From positions 1 to 15,791 of the forward strand of contig QHVD01000146.1 in assembly GCA_003222235.1 (NCBI GenBank): DNA of 15,791 bases, given 5' to 3'. Position 1 is the first letter of the stretch; every line of letters starts with the position of its first letter. The DNA is from Gemmatimonadota bacterium. Its GTDB lineage: Bacteria; Gemmatimonadota; Gemmatimonadetes; Gemmatimonadales; GWC2-71-9. The notes below the pieces were generated by a model that did not search any database, had not been told where the DNA came from, and worked only from the letters and a program-made list of their open reading frames with translations. The position numbers and the translations under genes are program-made. Of the stretch, positions 1 to 6,867 are shown piece by piece.

Positions 1-484
1 TGTCCGCCTGAGCCGAGGCGTTGTAGTCACGCCGCAAGAGAATCGTGTGGCAGCCCGCCCGCCGGCCCGCTTCCACGTCCTTCCAAGAATCCCCCACCAT
101 GTAAGACTGCGACAGATCGACGCCCCAGCGCTCGGCGACGGTGACCAGCAGCCCCGGTTGCGGCTTGCGGCAGGTGCACCCATCGGCGTCGTCATGGGGG
201 CAGATGGCGACGTCATCCAGCGGAAGCGTCCGCTGCAGTGCCGCCGTTATCCGGGCCAGCTCCTCGGGCGCGAGCCGGCCGCGCGCCACATCCGGCTGGT
301 TCGAGGCCACGAAGACGGGCAGGCCGCTCCGGCGCAGCTGCTGAATCGCCTCCGCGCTTCCCGCCACGACGTGCAACTCGTCGGCGCGCCGCGGCGACAG
401 CGGCACACCGTTCTGCACCACGACGTCGTTCAGTACGCCGTCGCGATCCAGGAACACTGCGCTCCGTCCGTTTGCCGGTCCCAT
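1..484 (-). CDS. gmhB: D-glycero-D-manno-heptose-1,7-bisphosphate 7-phosphatase-like HAD phosphatase (partial, C-terminus off window)
   Basis: Cytoplasmic HAD-superfamily phosphatase that in its family removes the 7-phosphate from heptose 1,7-bisphosphate before nucleotide activation. Reading from the ATG at 484, the HAD nucleophile motif FLDRDGVLND is at residues 11-20 (D13, D15), motif II is SNQ at 61-63, the lysine is in CRKP (K107), and the acid motif MVGDSWKD is at 129-136. The GmhB-specific zinc loop is present as C95-x-H97 and C103-x-C105. All catalytic elements lie in the visible 161 residues; the usual length is about 180-190, so only a short C-terminal piece is missing. The ATG directly follows the TGA of the Gfo/Idh gene and has GAGGTG just upstream, so it is probably the distal gene of the operon. 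The substrate could be a heptose or another 1,n-bisphosphate sugar such as an octose; the sequence does not decide. Confidence 0.88.
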   Translation of the reverse strand, partial: MGPANGRSAVFLDRDGVLNDVVVQNGVPLSPRRADELHVVAGSAEAIQQLRRSGLPVFVASNQPDVARGRLAPEELARITAALQRTLPLDDVAICPHDDADGCTCRKPQPGLLVTVAERWGVDLSQSYMVGDSWKDVEAGRRAGCHTILLRRDYNASAQAD

Positions 485-1501
485 TCACACCTCGACCACC
501 GCGCCCGCCGCCGCGGAACGGTACAACGCATCGACCATCCGCATCGCGGCGACTCCATCGTCGGCGGTCCCGAGCATCCCTTCACCACCGTCGAGCGCCC
601 GCACGAAGTCCTCCCACTCGAGTCGCCAGGACTCGTCCGGTCCGTCGAAGGCGTGAGTCTCCCTCTCCGGCGCCCCGCCTTCCAAGCGGCGCCGGTACAC
701 GTTCAGCGTTTCGACGCCGTAGCTCCCACCCAGGCCCTGCACCGTCACAGCCCCGGTGTGCCCGTAGACGTCGAAGCCGAACTGATTCTTCCACACCGTC
801 AGGCTGGTGTGCAGCGCCGCCACAGCGCCGCTCGGGAAGCGAAACAACCCGAACGCGTTGTCCTCGAGATCGCCCAGCGGCCACACCGCCGTCTGCAGCA
901 CGGCGAACGCCTCGTGCGGAACCCCCACGAACCAGTGGAGCAGATCCACCACGTGCACGCCCTGGTCGATGAGCTCGCCTCCGCCCGCGAGCGCCCGGCT
1001 CCCGCGCCACTCGCGCTCGTAGCCGGGCCGGCCGCCGTGCCCGTAACGGCAGTGCAGGTTGATGACCTCGCCGATCCCTCCATCCGTCACGCGGCGCCAC
1101 GCCTCCGCGATCGCGGGGTGGTAGCGGTGGTTGAAGCCGACCTTGAGGACGCGCCCGGCCGCGCATGCCGCAGCGCGGATCCGCTCCGCTTCCGCAACGT
1201 TCCGCCCCATCGGCTTCTCCACCAGTACGTGCTTGCCGGCCGACAAGGCGGCGATGGCGATCTCCGCGAGATAGCCGTTCGGAGTGGCGACCACGATGGC
1301 GTCGAGATCCGGTCGCTCCACGACGCGACGCCAGTCGTCCGTCGCCTCGGCCCCGCTCACGGCCGCCGCTTCGTTCGCCGCCGCAGCGACCCGGTCGGCC
1401 ACCGCTGCGCACTCGGTATGAGGGCTCGCACCCGCCTCGATCGCCCGGCGCCGCCCGATCAGCCCGCAGCCCACGACGCCGACACGGAGCCGTGCACTCA
1501 C
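485..1501 (-). CDS. Gfo/Idh/MocA-family NAD(P)-dependent sugar oxidoreductase
   Basis: Probable NAD(P)-dependent oxidoreductase of about 338 residues acting on a sugar or nucleotide sugar. The Rossmann motif GVVGCGLIG is at residues 8-16, the family hallmark EKP is at 95-97 in HVLVEKPMGRN, and the catalytic-domain segment GELIDQGVHVVDLLHW with its histidine (H183) is at 175-190. This is a full-length two-domain protein. The start is the GTG at 1501, whose GTGA overlaps the stop of the upstream dehydrogenase; the frame is open much further upstream, but that part is antisense-like shadow sequence over the dehydrogenase. The position between a dehydrogenase and a GmhB-type phosphatase suggests modification of the activated sugar. 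LmbZ of the lincomycin pathway is also a Gfo/Idh enzyme, which is context and not proof of the same reaction. Substrate unknown. Confidence 0.9.
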   Translation of the reverse strand: MSARLRVGVVGCGLIGRRRAIEAGASPHTECAAVADRVAAAANEAAAVSGAEATDDWRRVVERPDLDAIVVATPNGYLAEIAIAALSAGKHVLVEKPMGRNVAEAERIRAAACAAGRVLKVGFNHRYHPAIAEAWRRVTDGGIGEVINLHCRYGHGGRPGYEREWRGSRALAGGGELIDQGVHVVDLLHWFVGVPHEAFAVLQTAVWPLGDLEDNAFGLFRFPSGAVAALHTSLTVWKNQFGFDVYGHTGAVTVQGLGGSYGVETLNVYRRRLEGGAPERETHAFDGPDESWRLEWEDFVRALDGGEGMLGTADDGVAAMRMVDALYRSAAAGAVVEV

Positions 1502-2361
1502 TGCCAGTCCATCCCACGGTCGCGGGGGACGATGCGCCGCAAGGTGAACAGGTCGGAATCGCGAATCTGCCCCAGTCGCTCGGGCCACGCCTCCCACCGG
1601 TCGTGTGGCGCCGCCACGAACCGCCCGGTGATCCCCTGCGACCGCGGGGACAGCAGAAACGCCGCCGTCCGCGCCGCGACCGACGCCGGCACCGCCCCGC
1701 TCTCGAGCTTCGCCAGCGTCGCTTCCCGGTAACTGCCAGCGGCCTCGACGTCTGCGGCCAGGGTTTGCTCGTGCAGGCGGGTCGCGACGAATCCCGGGGC
1801 CACGCAGTTGACCCGGATTCCGTGCTCGGCCACCTCGAGGGCGAGCGTCTCGGTGAAGCGCACCACGCCCACCTTGGCCGAGGCATAGGCCGTGTAGCGC
1901 GGAAACGGTGTGGCCGCCCCACCCCCCGACATGAGCACGAGCGAGCCCGGGGTGCGCCTCGAGATCATGCGCTGGCAAGTGGCGCGGGCCATCAAGAACG
2001 TGCCGAGCAGGTTGATCCGGACCGCCTCCCACCACGCCTCTGGATCGACTCCAACCACGGGCCCGATCGGACCGAGGACCGCGGCGCAGTGGACGAGACC
2101 GTCGAGCCCGCCCAACGCGCACGCCACATCCAGTACGCGCTCGACGTCCGCGGAACACGCGACATCGGCGCGAACAGCGCGCACCACGGCGCCGGGCAGG
2201 ATCCGCAGCTTGGCGCCGACTTCCTCGAGAGCACCCTCCCCGAGCGCGCAAATGACCACCCGGGCGCCGGCGCTCACCAGCTCTGCCGCGCAGGCGAACC
2301 CGATACCCATGCTTCCGCCGGTGACGACGACGGTAAGTCCGCCGAGGGACGCCCGATTCAG
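1498..2361 (-). CDS. short-chain dehydrogenase/reductase (SDR), apparent CTG start
   Basis: Classical SDR that oxidises or reduces a hydroxyl/keto group with NAD(P). Taking a CTG at 2361 as start gives 287 residues with the cofactor motif TGGSMGIG at 14-21, HCAA at 91-94 (usual NNAG), N117, S145 and the catalytic YASAK at 159-163 (Y159, K163). The first ATG in frame (2310) lies inside the TGxxxGIG motif and would destroy it, so it cannot be the start. No ATG, GTG or TTG exists in frame between that ATG and the upstream stop near 2458. The CTG has GGAG at 2368-2371, six bases upstream. The gene begins 28 nt after the kinase stop and ends in a GTGA overlap with the next gene, so it belongs to the operon. 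The role is probably sugar modification; the substrate is unknown. The exact start is the uncertain part. Confidence 0.85.
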   Translation of the reverse strand: MNRASLGGLTVVVTGGSMGIGFACAAELVSAGARVVICALGEGALEEVGAKLRILPGAVVRAVRADVACSADVERVLDVACALGGLDGLVHCAAVLGPIGPVVGVDPEAWWEAVRINLLGTFLMARATCQRMISRRTPGSLVLMSGGGAATPFPRYTAYASAKVGVVRFTETLALEVAEHGIRVNCVAPGFVATRLHEQTLAADVEAAGSYREATLAKLESGAVPASVAARTAAFLLSPRSQGITGRFVAAPHDRWEAWPERLGQIRDSDLFTLRRIVPRDRGMDWQ

Positions 2362-2367
2362 GTCGAA

Positions 2368-2371
2368 CTCC
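2368..2371 (-). promoter_or_regulatory. ribosome binding site deciding the CTG start of the SDR gene
   Basis: On the minus strand CCGGAG lies six bases before the CTG at 2361. This spacing is ideal for initiation, and no canonical start codon is available in frame upstream of the cofactor-binding motif. Confidence 0.45.
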
Positions 2372-2389
2372 GGTCGCTGCCGACCCGAT

Positions 2390-3472
2390 TCAAACCGGCG
2401 CCGACAGCGAAGCCGCCGCTGCCCGCTCTGGAACTGTGCCCACCGCGGGATGGAGAATCATTGATTGCGTGCTTGCGACATTCGCCACGACCTTCGTCCC
2501 TTCACGCTCCAGATCATAGTGGAGCCGCGGCAGTCCGTGCGACAGCATGAAGTCCTCCAGCTTGCGGGACGTGCTCGGGCAGTAGAGCATCAGAAACCCG
2601 CCGCCGCCGGCTCCGATGATCTTCCCCCCGAGCACGCCACAGCGGGCACGGACCTCGTCGTACAGCTCGTCGATCCACGGCACGCTGATCTTCTCGGACA
2701 TGCGCTTCTTCTTCATCCAGTGCTCGTGGAGCAGGTGTCCCCACCGGTCGAAGTCCTCCGACTGGATCGCATCGAGGATCGCGTTCCCGAGCTCCTTGAT
2801 GCCGTTGAGGGAGTCCTCCACCTCCACCCGCCGCGGCGACGCGGACCGCATGGCGGCATCCTGATGGGACAGCACGTCGAGCGTATTGTGCAGGAGCCCC
2901 GTGTAGTAGATCTGCGTGTGCGCGATCAAACCGGCGAGCGCGCCGTCTCTCAGCTGCACCGGGCGAACCTCGATTGTGCCGTCTACGGCAATCTCCAACA
3001 CCGTGAGGCCACCGTAGGCTGCCATATATTGATCCTGTTTGCCGACACCCTTTTTCAAGACGTTCAGCTCGATGTGGCACGCCTCCTCGGCCAGCGTCTG
3101 CAGCGTTACATAGTTTCGCCGGTAGTGGTGCAAAGCGGTCAGCAAGCCCACCAGGTACGCGCCTGACGAGCCCACTCCCGTCCCCGCCGGCAGGTCGGCC
3201 ATCGAGGCGATCTCCATCCGGTCCTCGATGCCGTGCAGCCGGAGTGCTTCACGCGCCAATTCGTGCTCGAGCTGAGAGACGTGATCGACGATCTCAGTCT
3301 TGGAGTAACGAACGCGAATCTTTCGGTCCACGCCCGGCGGATTCGTCATTACGTACATGTACTTGTCGATACCCATCGCAAACACGAACCCGCCGTGTTT
3401 CTCGTAGTACGACGGCAGGTCCGTACCGCCCCCGCCCAGCGTCACGCGAAACGGTGTACGCGTCACGATCAT
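2390..3472 (-). CDS. hddA: GHMP-family sugar kinase, D-glycero-D-manno-heptose 7-phosphate kinase type
   Basis: Cytoplasmic kinase of 360 residues that in the HddA family phosphorylates C1 of heptose 7-phosphate using ATP. The N-terminus RTPFRVTLGGGGTDLP (5-20) is typical of HddA/LmbP-like kinases. The GHMP phosphate-binding motif PAGTGVGSSGA is at 95-105, a conserved KKGVGKQDQYMAAYGG block at 140-155, and the C-terminal glycine-rich motif GKIIGAGGGGF at 283-293. The ATG at 3472 overlaps the stop of the nucleotidyltransferase (ATGA) and has GTGAGG at normal spacing upstream. Neighbouring GmhB-type phosphatase and nucleotidyltransferase genes fit the kinase-phosphatase-NTP transfer sequence of GDP-heptose or GDP-octose formation. 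LmbP of lincomycin biosynthesis belongs to the same family, so the chain length of the substrate is open. The family call is secure; the substrate is inferred. Confidence 0.9.
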   Translation of the reverse strand: MIVTRTPFRVTLGGGGTDLPSYYEKHGGFVFAMGIDKYMYVMTNPPGVDRKIRVRYSKTEIVDHVSQLEHELAREALRLHGIEDRMEIASMADLPAGTGVGSSGAYLVGLLTALHHYRRNYVTLQTLAEEACHIELNVLKKGVGKQDQYMAAYGGLTVLEIAVDGTIEVRPVQLRDGALAGLIAHTQIYYTGLLHNTLDVLSHQDAAMRSASPRRVEVEDSLNGIKELGNAILDAIQSEDFDRWGHLLHEHWMKKKRMSEKISVPWIDELYDEVRARCGVLGGKIIGAGGGGFLMLYCPSTSRKLEDFMLSHGLPRLHYDLEREGTKVVANVASTQSMILHPAVGTVPERAAAASLSAPV

Positions 3473-4236
3473 GGGAGCCTCACCTGTCCGGAGCCGATGA
3501 GCGCCATGCCGCGCTCGTAGCTCGCGGGCGTATCGAGCCCCAGGCAGTATCCCTCGATGCGATAACCCGATAGCCGCGCGCCTCGGGCCACGAGGACCGG
3601 AAACACATCCTTACCCCAGTCCAGAAAGCGGCCCTCCGGAAAGTCCGCCAGAACGCCCTTCTCGACCGCATACACTCCCGCGTTCACGAAGGGGCCCGCC
3701 TTACTGTCCGCGGGCCCCTCCACGAACGACGCGACGCGGTCGTCGTCTCCCAGAGCCACGCGGCCACCTGCCATGCCGGTGTTCGGGGTTCGCTCGTCGA
3801 ACAGGGCGATCGAAACTTCCGCGCCGCGCGCGCGGTGGGAGGCGATAAAGGCCGGGAGGTCGAGCTGGACCAGGTTGTCCCCATAGACGACCAGGAACGT
3901 CTCGCTCAGCCAGGGCAGGAGCTTCCGGACGCCGCCCGCGGTGCCCAGGATAGTCGGCTCTTCGGAATAGCGGATCCGCACTCGCCATGCGGCACCGTCG
4001 CCCAGCGCGGCTCTGATCAGGTCGCCGCGATAATGAACATTGACCCAGATGTGACGAATACCCGCACCGGCCAGCCAGCGGATGTTGCGGACGAGGATCG
4101 GCTCACCCTGAACCGCCAGCAGCGGCTTCGGGACGCCCCTCCCGACGGTGGCGATCCGCGTGCTGTTGCCGGCGGCGAGGAGGACCGCGTCAGCGGGCAG
4201 CGGACAACGCGGGGCTGCGATCGATGACGTGCTCAC
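3469..4236 (-). CDS. sugar-1-phosphate nucleotidyltransferase (HddC/LmbO-like)
   Basis: Transfers a nucleotide (GMP in the HddC family) to a sugar 1-phosphate, releasing pyrophosphate. The N-terminal signature LLAAGNSTR is at 19-27, with the PKP motif at 36-38 (PKPLL 36-40). GTAGG is at 98-102 and the metal-binding GD at 119-120 in VVYGDN. With the GTG at 4236 as start it has 255 residues, normal for this single-domain family. No in-frame ATG lies near the signature. The GTG start would overlap the epimerase gene by 47 nt and has no clear Shine-Dalgarno; a CTG a few codons before the signature is an alternative. The stop overlaps the kinase start (ATGA). The usual GxGTR is changed to GNSTR. 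Nucleotide specificity cannot be read from the sequence, so GDP is inferred from the neighbours. Confidence 0.85.
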   Translation of the reverse strand: MSTSSIAAPRCPLPADAVLLAAGNSTRIATVGRGVPKPLLAVQGEPILVRNIRWLAGAGIRHIWVNVHYRGDLIRAALGDGAAWRVRIRYSEEPTILGTAGGVRKLLPWLSETFLVVYGDNLVQLDLPAFIASHRARGAEVSIALFDERTPNTGMAGGRVALGDDDRVASFVEGPADSKAGPFVNAGVYAVEKGVLADFPEGRFLDWGKDVFPVLVARGARLSGYRIEGYCLGLDTPASYERGMALIGSGQVRLP

Positions 4237-5117
4237 GGATGTAGGCAATGGACCGCTCGAGCCCGGTGGTGAGATCCACTTCTGGCCGCCATCCGAGCGA
4301 CTGCGCCCGGGTGATATCAGCCAGGGTCTGCTCGGCCTCACCCGGCAGGTCGGGCTCGTGCCGAGGCTCCATGTCGCTCCCCAGGAGGGAGCGAACGTGG
4401 TCGAAAATCTCTCGCACAGAGTAGCTCACGCCGGAGCCGAGGTTGTACGTGTTACCGTCGGTCCGATCGTCCCGGGCGCACAACGGGTGAAAGGCGTTGA
4501 CATCGTCGATGTAGATGAAGTCGCGGCGCTTGGTTCCCGCGCCGTAAATCACCGGGCGCTCGCCCCGTAACAGTTTGATGATGAAAGCGCTCATGACGGG
4601 GGGAATGGTGCGCCGGTAATCCTGCCGAGGGCCGTAGACGCAGAAGTACCGCAGGCCGGTCACCACCAGACCCGAGAAGCGTTCGTAGCCTTTTGCTGAG
4701 CGCGTAGAAGCTCAAGGGTCTCGTTTCCGACTCGGCCGACGGGAAACGCGTCAGCCCCTCGTATAGCGCCGCGGACTCGGCGTAGACGACCTTACGAACC
4801 CCGGCTCTGCGTGCCGCCTCGAACACGTGGGCCGTCCCATGGACATTGACGTCGAACGTCTCGACCGGGTCGGCCTGGCAGTCCGCGATGCAATTCTTCG
4901 CTGCCAGATGGAAAACGACATCGCTGCCCTCGTACAACACATCGGCCGCGGGATCCCGGATATCACAGCTGTGAAACTCGACCCGATCCGGGACCTGGTC
5001 GCTGACACCGTAGGCCAGGTTGTCGATCCCGACCACACGATGCCCCTCGGCCACGAGCCGCTCAGCCAGGTTACTGCCGATGAAACCGGCCACGCCGGTG
5101 ATGAGGAAGGACGTCAT
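4190..5117 (-). pseudogene. NAD-dependent sugar epimerase/dehydratase, interrupted by a frameshift
   Basis: Extended-SDR nucleotide-sugar epimerase family. The first frame (from ATG 5117) has the NAD motif TGVAGFIG at residues 7-14, FHLAAK at 69-74, and the catalytic YALSK at 138-142. Immediately after the lysine codon (4694-4692), in a run of four A residues on the coding strand, homology jumps to another frame, which continues GYERFSGL, VTGLRYFCVYGPRQ and RRDFIYIDD to a TGA at 4190. The family usually has about 19 residues between the YxxxK lysine and the GLRYF motif; here there are 11, so a deletion of about 23 nt would explain both the missing residues and the frame change. It may be a true lesion or an assembly error. 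The ATG overlaps the transaldolase stop (ATGA). Intact, it would epimerise or dehydrate the activated sugar of this operon, comparable to LmbM by context. Confidence 0.82.
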
Positions 5118-6394
5118 GTTATCACGTACTCGGCTACCTGCGCGTCGGTGTAAAACATGTTCACGGTCTGGCGCGACAGCTCATCGAGATCCATCCCGCG
5201 CATCGGCAATTTGTCGAGCAGCGCTTTCGTGGCTGTGACGATGTGGCACCCGCACCCATCGGCCTGGTAGATGTTCAAGACTTCCCTCGGGCTGGCCCAC
5301 AGCAGCCGCGCGTTCGCATTGCCGGAAACGATCCGCGCCGAGCGCCGCATGATCGGCATCGGGTCCCGGCCCGTATCCGCGATCCGGCCGGCAAAGACCG
5401 ACACGATGGCCGGAACAGAGGGGGACAGGATCTCGACTACAGCCGCCACCTGCTGCTCGGTCATCAGCGCCGTGACATTCACCTTGACGCCCGCGGCGAC
5501 CAGACTGCGGACCAGCGGCAAGGATGACTCGCCCCTGGTGTTCGTGATAGGGATCTTGACGAACACATTCTGGCCCCAGCTGGAGATCACCAACGCCTGC
5601 CGAGCCATCTCAGGGAAATCGTCCGCGAACACCTCGAACGAGATCGGGAGGTCACGGATCTCGGCCAGCACCGACCGGGCAAAGGCTGCGTAATCCGTGA
5701 CACCCGCCTTGCGCATCAACGTGGGATTGGTGGTAAAGCCGCGAACGACACCGGCTCGGTATGCCTCCAGCATCTCCCGCAGGTCGGCCCCGTCGGCGTA
5801 GACCTCGATACGTAGGCCGGTCTCGGCGCGCGGTGATGGCCGTCGGTCAACCTCCGCTTTCTCGACCAGCCGCAGGCGGGGCTGATCCTCGCGCCACAAG
5901 GCTGTGGGACGCGCGCCGGCGACCTCGGCTGAGCCGGGCACCCACAACACTTGGCAACCGGCAGCGACCGCCGCGTCCACGACACCTTGAAACTCTACGT
6001 CGGTGAGATCACCACAGACCACGACCTTGTGCGCGCCTGAAGTGCCGAGCAGGAGATGAATGTCGCCGATGTGCCCGAACGCTCCTGGAGCAGGTGGGAC
6101 CTCGACGTCCACAAAACCGATGGGGCGAAATTCAGCGCTCTTGGCGAACGCGGGGCTCCCTACAGCGGCGAGGCAGTCCGCCGCCGCTCCGATGAACAGG
6201 GTGTCGAGCCCGTCCCGGTGTGGAGACTGCGCCCACGCTGGTGGGGGGAGAACGTGACGGGGAGCGCGCCCGTGTGCGGAGGCGCTGCCACCCGCCACCG
6301 ATAGCGCCTCCGTGGTCGAGGCTGCCTGCCCTCGTGTGACGCTGCCCGGCACGTGCTCCACGACGAGCGATCCCTCCCAGGACACCAGCGACAC
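5114..6394 (-). CDS. two-domain protein: N-terminal Rossmann domain of glycosyltransferase type fused to a TalC-like transaldolase
   Basis: First gene of the operon, 426 residues from the GTG at 6394. A second GTG at 6361 has a better Shine-Dalgarno (GGGAGGGA) and may be the true start. Residues 1-62 are low-complexity. Residues 63-178 look like the nucleotide-binding domain found in polyprenyl-phosphate glycosylphosphotransferases (DTLFIGA at 64-70, RPIGFVDVEVP at 90-100, KVVVCGDL at 123-130, VLWVP at 149-153). Residues 195-426 are a transaldolase/fructose-6-phosphate aldolase barrel: EVYADGAD (197-204), GFTTNPTL (219-226), the probable Schiff-base lysine K280 in VFVKIPIT, KVNVTALM (304-311), SVFAGRIAD (332-340). 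Transaldolases move a three-carbon unit between sugar phosphates, so this enzyme could make sedoheptulose or octulose phosphate for the pathway. No membrane segment or catalytic glycosyltransferase domain is present. The transaldolase call is firm; the N-terminal domain call is moderate. Confidence 0.87.
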   Translation of the reverse strand: MSLVSWEGSLVVEHVPGSVTRGQAASTTEALSVAGGSASAHGRAPRHVLPPPAWAQSPHRDGLDTLFIGAAADCLAAVGSPAFAKSAEFRPIGFVDVEVPPAPGAFGHIGDIHLLLGTSGAHKVVVCGDLTDVEFQGVVDAAVAAGCQVLWVPGSAEVAGARPTALWREDQPRLRLVEKAEVDRRPSPRAETGLRIEVYADGADLREMLEAYRAGVVRGFTTNPTLMRKAGVTDYAAFARSVLAEIRDLPISFEVFADDFPEMARQALVISSWGQNVFVKIPITNTRGESSLPLVRSLVAAGVKVNVTALMTEQQVAAVVEILSPSVPAIVSVFAGRIADTGRDPMPIMRRSARIVSGNANARLLWASPREVLNIYQADGCGCHIVTATKALLDKLPMRGMDLDELSRQTVNMFYTDAQVAEYVIT

Positions 6395-6429
6395 GCCGCG
6401 CCCGCATCGGGGTACCGTGCGGCCGCTCG

Positions 6430-6445
6430 AGTGACTTACATCACA
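6430..6445. promoter_or_regulatory. CRP/FNR-family-like operator palindrome
   Basis: The plus strand reads AGTGACTTACATCACA and the minus strand TGTGATGTAAGTCACT. This matches the TGTGA-N6-TCACA consensus at nine of ten half-site bases and has the central TA common in GlxR-type sites. It lies 36 nt upstream of the transaldolase GTG and about 420 nt from the divergent metallophosphoesterase gene, so control of the sugar operon is the likelier role. The regulator is not in the window. Confidence 0.55.
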
Positions 6446-6544
6446 CCGGGTTCTTTGCCACTTCTTTCTCCCCAGCGGGCCGCCGCGTCTCCGACGCAGC
6501 CTGGACCGCAGTGATGCACCGTCGCCGTCAAGCGGCCCTCAAGC

Positions 6545-6565
6545 CGCGGGAACGCAGTTCCCGCG
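6545..6565. repeat. perfect 8-bp inverted repeat (hairpin) in the intergenic region
   Basis: Arms CGCGGGAA and TTCCCGCG are separated by the five bases CGCAG. No T-run follows on either strand, so it is not a typical intrinsic terminator. It could be an operator or an RNA hairpin in the leader of either unit. Confidence 0.5.
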
Positions 6566-6867
6566 CGCTTCGGACCTCCCCAGCGTCATGTTGGATGGAA
6601 TACCTGATCGCGGGTAGCGCACCCGTTCACCGCCCCCCCGCCACATCAACGAGGGAATCGGCTGCCCGCCGATCACTGCCACGTTGCGCCAGCACAACAA
6701 TACACGCCTCCCGCACGCACTCCACGAGGCCACCGCGCCGCCGACCGATCGAAGGACGCACAAGGGCTCACACGGTGGCGATCGAGTGAGGGAGGCAAAT
6801 ATACCCGTGGACGTGCGGCCCGCTAGGTCCCACTTCTCCACTTCCGCACGCAGTTAAGTTGTTCCCG

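Larger units (their letters stand above)
6395..6867. other. divergent intergenic region between the sugar operon and the metallophosphoesterase gene
   Basis: About 470 bp without a convincing gene. It separates two divergent transcription units and holds a CRP-like palindrome (6430-6445) near the operon start and a perfect hairpin (6545-6565). An AT-rich spot near 6806-6814 reads TATATT on the minus strand, resembling a -10 box, but no good -35 box accompanies it. Open frames here have no recognisable domain and look like chance. Confidence 0.6.

Noticed and set aside
47..1732. Long plus-strand open frame of 561 codons.
   Set aside because: It is the antisense shadow of the GmhB, Gfo/Idh and SDR genes; no domain motif, and composition is typical of a reversed GC-rich gene.
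6411..6431. KpnI, NotI and XhoI recognition sequences lie side by side, like a cloning polylinker.
   Set aside because: Flanking sequence shows no vector features, the spot is deep inside the window, and such sites occur by chance in GC-rich DNA.
6446..6475. Minus-strand TGGCA near the operon start as a sigma-54 -24 box.
   Set aside because: No TTGC/GC block at the required ten-base spacing.
6539..6841. Minus-strand open frame of about 100 codons in the divergent intergenic region.
   Set aside because: No domain, no good ribosome binding site, and the composition does not look coding.
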